Positions 27,570-37,110 of a stretch of DNA of 64,000 nt are shown here, piece by piece. Numbering within the stretch: position 1 is the first letter of the stretch; the number at the start of each line of letters is the position of its first letter. Source of the stretch: Catalimonadaceae bacterium JC749 (lineage in GTDB: Bacteria; Bacteroidota; Bacteroidia; Cytophagales; Cyclobacteriaceae); assembly GCA_021730635.1 (NCBI GenBank), contig JAJNNC010000004.1:372001-436000 (forward strand). The letters run 5' to 3'. A program made the translations under genes and the position numbers. Under the pieces are notes generated by a model. It saw nothing but the letters and a program-made list of their open reading frames with translations. It searched no databases and had not been told where the DNA came from.

Positions 27570-28391
27570 ATGAATCAAATCAAAATAGGTTGCGAGACCT
27601 ATACCTGGCAAATGCCGGGAGAACAATACAAAGGACAGCTGGACCACATCATGAACATCACGGCGAAAGCTGGATTCCAGGGTATAGAACCGGAAACCAG
27701 CTTTATCAGGCATTTGTCAGATCCTGTGCGCATGCAGGAGACCTTAGAAAAAAACAAGTTAGCCCTAGCCGTTCTTTGTTTGGTAGAAGATTGGCGATTG
27801 CCCCAGGAGACACAGGAGGAAAGAGCCCATGCTGACCAGTGGATCGCCTTTTTGCAGCACTTTCCGGATACCCTTTTGCTGTTGGTGCAGATGCCGGGTA
27901 AAGACCGTGCTGAACTACAGATCCGTCAGCAAAATCTGCTCAAGTGTGTGAACCAGATTGCGCAAAGGGCGGCAGACAAAGGGATTATTTGTTCTTACCA
28001 TCCAAATTCTCCAGCAGGTTCTATCTACAGAACGGAGGAAGATTACAAAATTCTATTGAATGGCTTGGATAGTTCGGTGATCCGGTATACCCCGGATGTA
28101 GGGCACATCGCCAAAGGAGGGATGGACCCGCTGAGTATTATTCGTCAATATAGGGAGTTGGTCAACTGTGTGCATTACAAGGATATGTTTGAAAATGGCA
28201 AATGGGCCCGCATGGGCAAAGGCATCATTGATTTTGAAGGCATTACTCAGGAATTAGTCGACACAGGATTTGAAGGATGGATCATCGTAGAAGATGAATG
28301 TGATGAAGCGATCACCGATCCGGATGGTGTTACCCTTACCGATGGTATCTATGTGAAAGAGGTGTTGAAACCTTTGTTGCCGGGAGGGTAA
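27570..28391 (+). CDS. TIM-barrel sugar isomerase/epimerase-like protein
   Basis: 273 residues, cytoplasmic, of the xylose-isomerase-like TIM-barrel superfamily. Motifs at the metal site include GIEPETSF, ICSYHPNSP, YTPDVGHIAKGG, NCVHYKDMF and GWIIVEDECDEA, the last carrying the C-terminal glutamate ligand. It is related to inosose dehydratase/IolE-type enzymes. Dehydration of a 2-keto-inositol-like or keto-sugar intermediate is possible but not proven. It is the third TIM barrel of the set and follows the alpha/beta hydrolase by 69 bases. Confidence 0.85.
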   Translation: MNQIKIGCETYTWQMPGEQYKGQLDHIMNITAKAGFQGIEPETSFIRHLSDPVRMQETLEKNKLALAVLCLVEDWRLPQETQEERAHADQWIAFLQHFPDTLLLLVQMPGKDRAELQIRQQNLLKCVNQIAQRAADKGIICSYHPNSPAGSIYRTEEDYKILLNGLDSSVIRYTPDVGHIAKGGMDPLSIIRQYRELVNCVHYKDMFENGKWARMGKGIIDFEGITQELVDTGFEGWIIVEDECDEAITDPDGVTLTDGIYVKEVLKPLLPGG

Positions 28392-28521
28392 CAATGGATG
28401 TAAAGTAAAAACCTTTTAAAGAATATATCCTGCAACTTACAGGTGATGGCAGTTTCCTGGATAGTATGCTATTGTTTTCAACCTGCCAGAAGAACGTATT
28501 GATTACAAAAAACAACCTGCG

Positions 28522-31500
28522 ATGAAAAAGAAACATTTTTTGATGATACTGCTGCTGGGGCTTTCAGGACTTTTCTGGCATTGTTCTTCAGAGAGCCATG
28601 AAGGTTCCTGGGACTATGAGCTTGATTTCTTTGATGAGAAGTCTTACGGTACGATGATCCTTGATCGGCAGGGTGGTTCCTATACCGGCAGTCTGATGTC
28701 TTATGAGATGGGCACGATGAAGCTGAACAGCATTGAAATAGAAGGTAACAAAATGACCAGTGAAGTAGCCTTTTATGAAGAGATTTTTACGCTGGAGGGT
28801 GTTTTTGCCGGTGACTCTTTTGCTGGAAATATCATTATGGAAGAAGAAAAATTTCCGGTGACCGCTACTAAAATCTCAACGGAATTTTCTCCCGACAGTC
28901 TGCCGGACGTGGAGTATATTCTGCCCGAGTCCGATTTGGCTGACTATGAAAAAAACCTGGATCATGCCGAACTCATCACTTCTCGGGAGGAAGGGAGAAT
29001 GGAGAGGGGGGAGAGAGTGTATAACAACAACTGTATCAACTGTCATGGGACGCCCGACATTGAAGGGTCTATTCCTTTGTCACGAAAGTTCTGGTCAGAA
29101 CCTTTCAAAGCGGGCAAGGATCCTTATTCCATGTATCAAACCCTGACTCGAGGACAAGGTTCTATGCCTCCCCAGGTCACCCTTACCCCTCAGGAGAAAT
29201 ATGATGTGATCCTCTACATTCGTGAGCACTTTATCCGAAGCGATAACAAGCAGGCGTATTTTCATGTGAATGAAGCTTATCTGTCTCATTTGCCCGAAGG
29301 GTCAACGACCGGCCCGGCAGCCAAACCCTATCATCCCTGGTCGGATATGGACTATGATAATTTTTATATCAATACCTATGAACTGGCTGATGCCGAAACA
29401 GGTCCCGAACGATATCATTCCCCTGGACCGCCTCCATTTTCGGATGAAAACTATCTGAAAAATAATTTTGCTTACAAAGGTATTGCGGTCAGACTGGATG
29501 AAGGTACTGGCGGGGTATCGGCTGGCAATACCTGGATGATCTTTGACCATGATCTGATGCGCATAGCGGGTGGATGGACCGGAGAAGGTTTTATCGATTG
29601 GGAGGGCATTCTGCTCAACGACCGGCACGAGACATATCCCCGTACCGTTGGCAAATTACACTTTGAAACACCGGTAGGGCCTGCCTGGGCCAATCCTGCC
29701 ACGGGCACCTATGAAGATCCCCGATACAAAGCACGGGATGGCCGTCGTTTTGGCCCTCTTCCAAAAGCATGGGCGAACTTTAAAGGTATCTACCATCACG
29801 ATGATAAGATTATCATTGCTTATTCGGTAGGCAACGCCAATATACTGGAGCGACTGGGTATGGAAGAACATGGACAGGAAACTGTCTTTACCAGAACCCT
29901 GAACATCAGTCCTTCTTCCAGGCCCTTACAAATGCGGGTAGCGCCGGATAGCATCCCGGTGGCACTCACAGGCCAGGGGGCAACGCTGGAAAAAGCAGAG
30001 GGCTTTACGGTTTTGAAGGTTCCACAGGGAAGACAAGCCCAGATTAAAGTATACATTGCCAAAACGGGTGTGGAAAACCTGGAAGCTTTTGCTAAAAGTG
30101 CGGCAGCACCGGAATCCTTAGCCCAATATACCAAGGGTGGCAAAACCCGCTATCCACAGCAGCTCACCACGACGATTACGCCAGGCAAGGAAGAGGGGCC
30201 TATTGCGGTAGATCAGCTAACCCCTCCCTTCGACAACCCCTGGAAAAGCAGGATGCGTCTCAGTGGCATTGATTTTATGAAAGATGCCAACAAAGCGGTG
30301 GTTTGCACGGTGGATGGAGATATCTGGACCATTACCGGCCTGACAGACAACACCGGCCAGTTGACTTGGAAAAAAATAGGCACTGGTCTGTTTCAGCCCC
30401 TGGGTATCAAAGTGGTGAATGAAAAAATATTTGTCACCTGCCGCGACCAGCTCGTATTACTCCGTGATTTCAATGGAGATGGAGAAACGGATTTTTACGA
30501 AAGTTATAACCATGATCATCAGGTGACAGATCACTTCCACGAGTTTGCCATGGGTCTACAGACCGATCAGCAGGGGAATTTGTATTATGCCAAAAGTGGC
30601 AGGCATGCCCGGGAAGCACTGGTTCCACAGCATGGTACGCTGATTAAAGTGAGTAAAGATGGTTCTACCTCTGAAATTATTGCCACCGGTTTCAGGGCTG
30701 CCAACGGAGTCTGTATCAACCCTGATGGAAGCTTTATTGTCACGGACCAGCAGGGTTTCTGGAATCCGATGAACCGCATCAATTGGGTAGAAGGGAAAGG
30801 TAAGTTTTATGGAAATATGTGGGGGTATGATCCTCCCCAGGATACTTCCCGTGCTGCGATGGAACAGCCCATGGTCTGGGTGGATATGGAATTTGATCGC
30901 TCTCCTTCAGAACTGATTTGGGTAGACAGCAAAGAATGGGGGCCTCTGAACGGAAGTCTGTTGAGTTTATCTTATGGCTATGGTAAAGTCCAATTGGTAT
31001 TGCCTGAGGAAGTGGGTCAGCAAAAGCAGGGTGGCGTGATCGATCTGCCGGGTATCAAATTTATGACCGGCGTGATGAGAGGGCGTTTTAACCCGGAGGA
31101 TGGCCAGCTGTATGCCTGTGGGATGTCGGCCTGGGGTACCAACCAGATGATGAAAGGAGGAGGGCTTTATCGACTGCGTTATACGGGCAAACCCTTACCA
31201 GTACCCATACAGTTCAGTACGGAAGAAGCTGGCGTGAAGCTGGCCTTCGCCACGTCGCTGAATCCGGAAAAAGTAAGTAATCCCGCAAATTACGAAGTGA
31301 AAACCTGGGAACTGAAAAGAAGTAGTGAATATGGCTCCGAACGGTACAACGTTCGTACCTTGTCGGTGGCAAAAGCGGATATCAGTGAAGATGGTAAAAC
31401 AGTGATGCTGAATCTACCGGATATTGCCCCTGTCGATGTGATGACCATCCGGTATAAGCTGGCTGATACAGAGGGTAACCCTATGGAAGGTACGCTTCAG

Positions 31501-31548
31501 AATACTATCCATGCTTTGAAGCCCGCCTCTATGGCAGCCTTACCGTAG
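28522..31548 (+). CDS. large exported multidomain protein: beta module, cytochrome c, DUF6797-like, propeller-like
   Basis: 1008 residues. The N-terminal hydrophobic stretch ends in a cysteine (C21), but the lipobox LFWHC is not canonical. Residues about 25-120 form a small beta module resembling the secreted protein at 14.4 kb. A single c-type heme motif, CINCH, lies near residue 171, with downstream methionines suited as axial ligand (GSMPPQVTLTP). Residues about 310-470 match DUF6797 (AYKGIAVRLDEGTGGVSAG, WTGEGFIDWEG). The region about 570-880 looks like a PQQ-dehydrogenase/NHL-type propeller (FNGDGETDFYE, GFRAANGVCINPDGSF, YGNMWGYDPP). Planctomycete and Verrucomicrobia proteins share this style. 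It could oxidise a sugar and pass electrons to the heme; that is inference. Confidence 0.8.
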   Translation: MKKKHFLMILLLGLSGLFWHCSSESHEGSWDYELDFFDEKSYGTMILDRQGGSYTGSLMSYEMGTMKLNSIEIEGNKMTSEVAFYEEIFTLEGVFAGDSFAGNIIMEEEKFPVTATKISTEFSPDSLPDVEYILPESDLADYEKNLDHAELITSREEGRMERGERVYNNNCINCHGTPDIEGSIPLSRKFWSEPFKAGKDPYSMYQTLTRGQGSMPPQVTLTPQEKYDVILYIREHFIRSDNKQAYFHVNEAYLSHLPEGSTTGPAAKPYHPWSDMDYDNFYINTYELADAETGPERYHSPGPPPFSDENYLKNNFAYKGIAVRLDEGTGGVSAGNTWMIFDHDLMRIAGGWTGEGFIDWEGILLNDRHETYPRTVGKLHFETPVGPAWANPATGTYEDPRYKARDGRRFGPLPKAWANFKGIYHHDDKIIIAYSVGNANILERLGMEEHGQETVFTRTLNISPSSRPLQMRVAPDSIPVALTGQGATLEKAEGFTVLKVPQGRQAQIKVYIAKTGVENLEAFAKSAAAPESLAQYTKGGKTRYPQQLTTTITPGKEEGPIAVDQLTPPFDNPWKSRMRLSGIDFMKDANKAVVCTVDGDIWTITGLTDNTGQLTWKKIGTGLFQPLGIKVVNEKIFVTCRDQLVLLRDFNGDGETDFYESYNHDHQVTDHFHEFAMGLQTDQQGNLYYAKSGRHAREALVPQHGTLIKVSKDGSTSEIIATGFRAANGVCINPDGSFIVTDQQGFWNPMNRINWVEGKGKFYGNMWGYDPPQDTSRAAMEQPMVWVDMEFDRSPSELIWVDSKEWGPLNGSLLSLSYGYGKVQLVLPEEVGQQKQGGVIDLPGIKFMTGVMRGRFNPEDGQLYACGMSAWGTNQMMKGGGLYRLRYTGKPLPVPIQFSTEEAGVKLAFATSLNPEKVSNPANYEVKTWELKRSSEYGSERYNVRTLSVAKADISEDGKTVMLNLPDIAPVDVMTIRYKLADTEGNPMEGTLQNTIHALKPASMAALP

Positions 31549-31678
31549 TGTCTTTTGTTTGTATCAATTATCCGATCAACTAAGGCGTAAAAATGAAAGA
31601 ATCCTGAACAGTTCTGCTAATAATTTCATAGCTTGTACCCAAGGAAAAGTTTTCAAAACCTGAAAGACAAACCAGAAG

Positions 31679-32542
31679 ATGAAGACCAGTGTGCAGCAGG
31701 CGACCATTATTAAAGTGAATGGGGCCGTGACAGAACAGGCCGATTTGCTGGCGGTGGAAGAACCCCTGGAAATCCGCTTGGGCTACGGACCTCCTCAGGA
31801 TAGGCAACAGCGGACTATCTCCGTGACGATGCGTACCCCGGGCCAGGATTTTGAACTGGCACTGGGCTTTCTCTTCACCGAAGGTGTTATTCGCTCTTAT
31901 CAGGAAGTGGAAAGCATCCATTATTGCCACGACAAGGGGCAGCCACATCAGGAGAATGTGGTAAGGGTAGAGCTAAGTGCTGGTGTAACAGTGGATTGGC
32001 ATCGTCTCCAAAGAAACTTCTATACATCGTCCAGTTGCGGGGTGTGTGGTAAAACTTCCCTGGAAGCTGTCCGTATGATCTGTCCTACTCCTTCCCTCAA
32101 CCATTTCACCATAGACGAAAAAGTCATTCACCAAGCGCCTGACTTCCTGCGCCAAGCCCAGCTGGTCTTTGCCTATACCGGTGGCTTACATGCGGCAGGG
32201 CTGTTTGATACGCAAGGTCATCTCTTGTTATGGCGGGAGGATGTAGGTAGGCATAATGCTTTGGACAAACTCATTGGAGCCTGTCTGATACAGCATCGTT
32301 TGCCATTAGCACATACTTTTGTCTTACTGAGCGGCAGGGTCAGTTTTGAACTGGTGCAAAAAGCATTGATGGGAGGGATTGGTATGATCGCTGCTGTGGG
32401 AGCACCATCTAATCTGGCGGTTCAACTGGCGCAACAATATCATATAACCCTGCTGGGGTTTGTGAGGGATCAACGATTCAACATTTACAGTGGGCATGAC
32501 AGAGTGTTGTACCATCAAAGGTTAGAGAATTATGAGTACTAA
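31679..32542 (+). CDS. fdhD: FdhD: formate dehydrogenase accessory sulfurtransferase
   Basis: 287 residues. The sulfur-carrying motif SSCGVCGK (C120, C123) is intact, as is the FdhD core (FELALGFLFTEGVI; FAYTGGLHAAGLFD; REDVGRHNALDKLIGACL; LLSGRVSFELVQKAL). FdhD transfers sulfur from the cysteine desulfurase IscS to the molybdenum bis-MGD cofactor and is required for formate-dehydrogenase-type enzymes. It overlaps the molybdoenzyme gene downstream by 11 bases, so translation is coupled and the client is clear. Confidence 0.95.
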   Translation: MKTSVQQATIIKVNGAVTEQADLLAVEEPLEIRLGYGPPQDRQQRTISVTMRTPGQDFELALGFLFTEGVIRSYQEVESIHYCHDKGQPHQENVVRVELSAGVTVDWHRLQRNFYTSSSCGVCGKTSLEAVRMICPTPSLNHFTIDEKVIHQAPDFLRQAQLVFAYTGGLHAAGLFDTQGHLLLWREDVGRHNALDKLIGACLIQHRLPLAHTFVLLSGRVSFELVQKALMGGIGMIAAVGAPSNLAVQLAQQYHITLLGFVRDQRFNIYSGHDRVLYHQRLENYEY

Positions 32543-34826
32543 GAAGGAGAAAACAGAACGGCCCACCGACCAACAACCATTGAAAGTGACTGCTCCGGAA
32601 CAGGTGGCCGGTGGCCTTTCAGCCATCACCCAATCTGCCAGGCATGTGTATAGTGAAGTGGGGATAGTAGAAGGGACTCGGTTGCTGAGCCGTATCAATC
32701 AGTTTGAAGGATTTGACTGTCCAGGCTGTGCCTGGCCCGATCCGGATAATCATCGTTCTGCGGTGGAATTCTGTGAGAACGGAGCCAAAGCCGTGGCGGA
32801 AGAGGCAACCACTGCGAAAGCGGATGCTGCTTTTTTCCGTAAACATGCTGTTGAAGAACTTTCCGGCTGGACAGACTATGAAATTGGGAAAAGTGGCAGA
32901 ATCACAGAGCCAATGATATGCAGGAAAGGTAAAACCCATTATGAACCTATCGGTTGGGCTGAGGCCTTTCAGATTATAGGACAACAACTGCGGCAACTGG
33001 GATCGCCCGATGAGGCCGTATTTTATACTTCCGGACGTACCAGCAATGAAGCGGCCTTTTTGTACCAGCTTTTTGTCCGGCAATATGGTACCAACAACCT
33101 GCCCGACTGTTCTAATATGTGCCATGAATCCAGTGGTACAGGACTGAGCGAAACCCTGGGAATTGGGAAAGGATCGGTGAAGTTAGAAGATTTTTATCAG
33201 GCAGAGGTCATTATGATTATGGGGCAGAATCCGGGGACGAACCACCCTCGCATGCTCACTGCCCTGGAAATGGCCAAAAAAAATGGCGCTAAAATAGTCT
33301 CCGTCAATCCGCTGCCCGAGGCAGGACTGATCCGCTTCAAACATCCTCAGCAACCCCTGAGCCTGCTGGGAAAAGGGACGGTGCTGACCGATATTTTTCT
33401 TCAGATACGACTCAACGCGGATGTGCCGCTGCTGAAAGCGCTGATGAAAATGCTCCTGGAAAAAGAAAACCAACAGCCGGGTACCGTGCTGGATCATGCT
33501 TTTATTCAAAGCCAAACCAGCGGATATGAAGCCCTGGTTGCTGATCTGAATCAGTATGATTTAGAGGCGCTGATCAGTCAGACCGGCATCACTAAAGAGC
33601 AATTGGAAGAAACAGCAGCCTTGCTGGCTACCCGGCAAAAGATCATCGTCTGCTGGGCGATGGGGCTTACGCAGCATGAAAATGGTGTAGACAATGTAAG
33701 GGAAATTGTCAATCTACTCCTACTGAAAGGCAGCATCGGCAAACCTGGTGCAGGCACTTGTCCGGTCAGAGGCCATAGCAATGTGCAGGGTGATCGGACG
33801 ATGGGCATCTGGGAAAAACTCAAACCTGCTTTCGCGCAGCGGTTGCAAGAAGTTTTTCAGTTTGAACCTCCTCAAAAGGATGGTTATGATGTTTTGCATG
33901 CCATACAGGCAATGGCTGAGGGAAAAGTCAAATTTTTTATGGGCCTGGGAGGCAATTTCCTTTCCGCTACCCCGGATACCAACCATACAGCTAAAGCGTT
34001 AGAGCAATGCCTGATGACAGTACAGGTTTCCACGAAACTGAACAGAAGTCATCTGGTGCATGGGAAAACAGCCCTTATCCTTCCTTGTTTGGGACGTACG
34101 GAATGGGACTTACAAAACAGTGGTTTTCAGTTTTTATCGGTAGAAAACTCTACCGGGGTGGTACATCAGACCCAGGGCAACAAACAGCCGGCTTCCCCTT
34201 ATCTATTGAGTGAACCCAAGATTGTGGCTGAACTGGCCAAAGCCACATTAGGGAGCAACACCACTGTGGACTGGGAGCTGATGGTCAGCAACTATGATCA
34301 TATCCGGGTGGCTATTGAAAAGACCATTCCAGGTTTTGAACATTATAATGAAAGGGTGAGACAACCCGGCGGATTTTACCTGCCCAATAGCGCCAGGGTA
34401 GGAAATTTCCAGACAGAGACAGGAAAGGCCCTGTTTACGTTGAACAAAAATCCGGATCATATACTGGCTGACGATGATTTTCTGATGATGACCATCCGTA
34501 GCCACGACCAGTATAATACCACCATCTATGGTTTACACGATCGTTACCGGGGTGTTCACTATCAGAGAAGGGTGGTGCTCATGAATGAATCAGATATGAC
34601 AGACATGCATGTTAAAAATGAGGATTTCGTCCATTTGTATAGCTATTATGATGGGGTGGAAAGAGTAGCCAGAGACTTTCAGGTAGTGGCTTACCAGATC
34701 CCACGGCAATGTGTAGCCACTTATTTTCCGGAAGCCAATGTGTTGATCCCCGCTAACCGCTCAGCACGAAAGAGTAACCAACCCATTTCTAAATCAGTGG
34801 TGGTCAAGATCAGAAGAACTGAATGA
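32532..34826 (+). CDS. FdhF/YdeP-family molybdopterin oxidoreductase
   Basis: 764-residue cytoplasmic bis-MGD oxidoreductase. The N-terminal motif GFDCPGCAWPDP is diagnostic of the YdeP group, which differs from true formate dehydrogenase by lacking the usual N-terminal CxxCxxxC cluster motif. Cofactor-binding regions include FYTSGRTSNEAAFLYQ, MIMGQNPGTNHPRML, PVRGHSNVQGDRTMG and, near the end, SHDQYNTTIYG. The physiological reaction of YdeP proteins is poorly defined; E. coli ydeP is associated with acid resistance. Lying behind a carbohydrate operon and fused translationally to fdhD, it may dispose of formate or reduce another small substrate. The gap before fdhD (130 bases) leaves room for a separate promoter. 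Confidence 0.92.
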   Translation: MSTKKEKTERPTDQQPLKVTAPEQVAGGLSAITQSARHVYSEVGIVEGTRLLSRINQFEGFDCPGCAWPDPDNHRSAVEFCENGAKAVAEEATTAKADAAFFRKHAVEELSGWTDYEIGKSGRITEPMICRKGKTHYEPIGWAEAFQIIGQQLRQLGSPDEAVFYTSGRTSNEAAFLYQLFVRQYGTNNLPDCSNMCHESSGTGLSETLGIGKGSVKLEDFYQAEVIMIMGQNPGTNHPRMLTALEMAKKNGAKIVSVNPLPEAGLIRFKHPQQPLSLLGKGTVLTDIFLQIRLNADVPLLKALMKMLLEKENQQPGTVLDHAFIQSQTSGYEALVADLNQYDLEALISQTGITKEQLEETAALLATRQKIIVCWAMGLTQHENGVDNVREIVNLLLLKGSIGKPGAGTCPVRGHSNVQGDRTMGIWEKLKPAFAQRLQEVFQFEPPQKDGYDVLHAIQAMAEGKVKFFMGLGGNFLSATPDTNHTAKALEQCLMTVQVSTKLNRSHLVHGKTALILPCLGRTEWDLQNSGFQFLSVENSTGVVHQTQGNKQPASPYLLSEPKIVAELAKATLGSNTTVDWELMVSNYDHIRVAIEKTIPGFEHYNERVRQPGGFYLPNSARVGNFQTETGKALFTLNKNPDHILADDDFLMMTIRSHDQYNTTIYGLHDRYRGVHYQRRVVLMNESDMTDMHVKNEDFVHLYSYYDGVERVARDFQVVAYQIPRQCVATYFPEANVLIPANRSARKSNQPISKSVVVKIRRTE

Positions 34827-35239
34827 AAACTACATAACGTTAAGCATACTTGATTGCTCCCAATGTATTAATGTTTAATTGTTTGTCAGTAGGAATAATA
34901 CCAGATAGGTTAAACAGTAGTGCATAACCTAGTTTATAGAAAATTGCTGATTTTATGACGTATCAAAAACTATAAAAGAGCCTGTTCTATGATTGTTTTG
35001 AGACTTTTCCAATCGATGAAAAGTCTCCAAAAATCTTGAGCAAAATATCAATCCTCCCACATAGCCATCACACCCTCCGCGATTTTGCTCGGGCCTTCGT
35101 TCTTTTATTTATGCTCTTTATTAAAACTTATGTGGTATAATGCATTTGACAGTGCAATGGCTATTGCTGTTCTATACATCTAGCAAAGAACCATATTAAA
35201 AAGCCACTTTTGTCAAACCTTCCTATTTTGAAAAATCCT
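34827..35239. other. intergenic region containing a possible MITE
   Basis: 413 bases with no convincing coding sequence between two converging genes. The middle holds a compact block with nested inverted repeats, listed separately. The outer parts show nothing I can assign. Confidence 0.5.
34975..35119. repeat. candidate MITE-like element with nested inverted repeats
   Basis: The ends AAAGAGC (34975-34981) and GCTCTTT (35113-35119) are inverted. Inside, AGACTTTTC/GAAAAGTCT (35001-35026) is a perfect 9-bp hairpin with an 8-base loop. GAGCAAAAT/ATTTTGCTC (35038-35100) is a second perfect 9-bp pair spaced by 45. No ORF is present. It could equally be a structured RNA. Confidence 0.4.
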
Positions 35240-35893
35240 CTAACCGGTATGGAGTAACTTTCTTAATTTAATCAGGGCTGATCTTAACCTGGTTTTCACT
35301 GTTCCCAGGGGTATGTGATATTCCTTTGCTATTTCAGTATGACTATATCCTTCGAAAAAGATAAGCTGAACGATCAGATGCTCTTTTTTATTGAGATGCT
35401 GCAATAGATCAAAAACAGTGGTATTCACAATATTTTCTTCAGCATAGGTGTTAAAAAGTTTAACAGCCAATCCATCCTCCCAATATTGTAGCTTTTTTCT
35501 ATGAGAAAACTCCTTGGATCGTAGCTGATCAATAGACAGATTTCTTGCAATGTTGAGCATCCAGGTGAACAATCTTCCTTTGTGCGGATCATAACTATGG
35601 ATCTTATCCCAGATTTTAAAGAAACAGTCTTGCAGTACCTCTTCAGATATTTCTTCTATTTTGATGATATTATGAATAACCCCATAGAGAGCAGCTGCAT
35701 ACCGGTCATAAAGAAGAACCAAGGCACTATGATTTTTTTGTTGCAGCTTCAAGATTAGTTCCGACTCATCAATTGGCGCCAGGCTCTCGTGAGGGTAAAG
35801 TTTAGTCAATGCTGATGGTAGTAAAGTCAGTAGTTTACATATACCAACATACCAGGGTACTTTATTGTTATAATTATAGAAGATTTCTATCAA
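35240..35893 (-). CDS. ECF RNA polymerase sigma factor
   Basis: Up to 217 residues. Region 2 (about 55-125; SALVLLYDRYAAALYGVIHN, ISEEVLQDCFFKIWDKI, FTWMLNIARNLSIDQLRS) and region 4 (about 160-215; LIVQLIFFEGYSHTEIAKEYHIPLGTV) are both complete. The longest frame begins with TTG and no ATG lies before region 2, so the true start is uncertain; a start near LTKLYPHES would give a standard length. It is the last of four minus-strand genes with two ferritin-like proteins and a spondin lipoprotein. The family resembles SigK-like factors with membrane anti-sigma partners, but no anti-sigma gene is seen next to it. Confidence 0.9.
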   Translation of the reverse strand: MIEIFYNYNNKVPWYVGICKLLTLLPSALTKLYPHESLAPIDESELILKLQQKNHSALVLLYDRYAAALYGVIHNIIKIEEISEEVLQDCFFKIWDKIHSYDPHKGRLFTWMLNIARNLSIDQLRSKEFSHRKKLQYWEDGLAVKLFNTYAEENIVNTTVFDLLQHLNKKEHLIVQLIFFEGYSHTEIAKEYHIPLGTVKTRLRSALIKLRKLLHTG

Positions 35894-36062
35894 TAAATCG
35901 TGAATGTATAATTCATGTTAATCATTTATAAAGAAAAATGAATAAGTGGTTATGCTTCTGATTCAACTGCACTTCATGATTTTCATATATCGCCTGAAAA
36001 ACAGAATACACCTGCATAAAATTTTGCCGGTGTATCTGCTTGCCAGTCAACAGAAATGGATG

Positions 36063-36878
36063 CTATGGCTGTTGTGGCGTAATCGTAACTCTAATGACCG
36101 AAGAAACCGGTGGAATATCAAAATCTGGGTGTCGCTCACTGGCTTTCTCTACCCCCTTGGCAGTGCCGCCTGCCCCATAATTGGTAGCCATAGGATCTTG
36201 TACTGGTTTCTGCGTTGGACCTGTTCCCGGCGCTGTGTCGTTTTCTGTGCCAGCATCGTACAACTCCAAAGCTGAGGTCACATCGCCACTGATAGGCGCT
36301 GTATGCTCAAACAAGGCAAGCCCTCTGTCTTTAAAAGCATAAAACCAGTCATTAGATTGGACAAACATGGTAGCCAGCTGTAGGTGGTCTCCAGGTTTGG
36401 CTGAAATGGTAAACATTGCCGATTCACCTGAGAAAATAGCAGGACCACTATCAGGCCCGCCTGGAGATTCAAATATGCCGCTCAAGTTGACATGTGGGTC
36501 ACCTTCTAACAGCTTCACTTTCTTCATAGGAAAACCATCTTCTGCAATGCGAGCAATTCCTTTATCGGCAGGTAATCCTATGGTGAACATGGGATTTGCC
36601 CCTGCATAGACCGCATAAGCGCCTGGTGAGAGCGGTACGGTTCCGTCAATGCGTGTAGAGTTAAGGGTATTGGGTGTGGAAACAGCCTCAATACGGACTT
36701 CAAAAGTGACAGGCTTATCATTTTTCTGATCCTCTAATAAATCTTCCAGACTAGCAACGTATTGACAGCCTGAAACAAGTATGAAGATGAATAAAACAGT
36801 GGTAAACCGTTTGGCACTGGCTACAAATAGAGAGAATAAAATGATAGGGGTATTCTTTTTAGGGAAGGTATTTTTCAT
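36063..36878 (-). CDS. spondin-domain lipoprotein
   Basis: 271 residues. A long N-region and hydrophobic stretch end in a lipobox (LVSGC, C38), so the protein should be lipid-anchored. The mature part matches the Spondin_N-like beta-sandwich: FEVRIEAVSTPNTLNST, LSPGAYAVYAGANPMF, AEDGFPMKKVKLLEG, FTISAKPGDHLQLATMFVQSNDWFYAF. The tail is rich in glycine and proline (PGTGPTQKP, GAGGTAKGVE). Function in bacteria is unknown; the domain is often exported. It sits between the ferritin-like pair and the sigma factor, all on one strand. Confidence 0.83.
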   Translation of the reverse strand: MKNTFPKKNTPIILFSLFVASAKRFTTVLFIFILVSGCQYVASLEDLLEDQKNDKPVTFEVRIEAVSTPNTLNSTRIDGTVPLSPGAYAVYAGANPMFTIGLPADKGIARIAEDGFPMKKVKLLEGDPHVNLSGIFESPGGPDSGPAIFSGESAMFTISAKPGDHLQLATMFVQSNDWFYAFKDRGLALFEHTAPISGDVTSALELYDAGTENDTAPGTGPTQKPVQDPMATNYGAGGTAKGVEKASERHPDFDIPPVSSVIRVTITPQQP

Positions 36879-37110
36879 CGTTGTGTTAGTTTACAAATGG
36901 CAAAGAATAACAACATGAGCGTAGTTGTTGGAATGCACCACCCCACTATTCCATCAATAAAGCTGACCCGGACCGCGCTTATGTCATTTATCGCATAATA
37001 TCCTAAGGGAGAAGTTTCCCTTGCCGCACATGCTTGATGTAAAAGAAAACTTACCCTAATGATAGGAAAACAGTGCCCTGATACCTTAAGGCACTGTAGC
37101 ACATTTTTGG

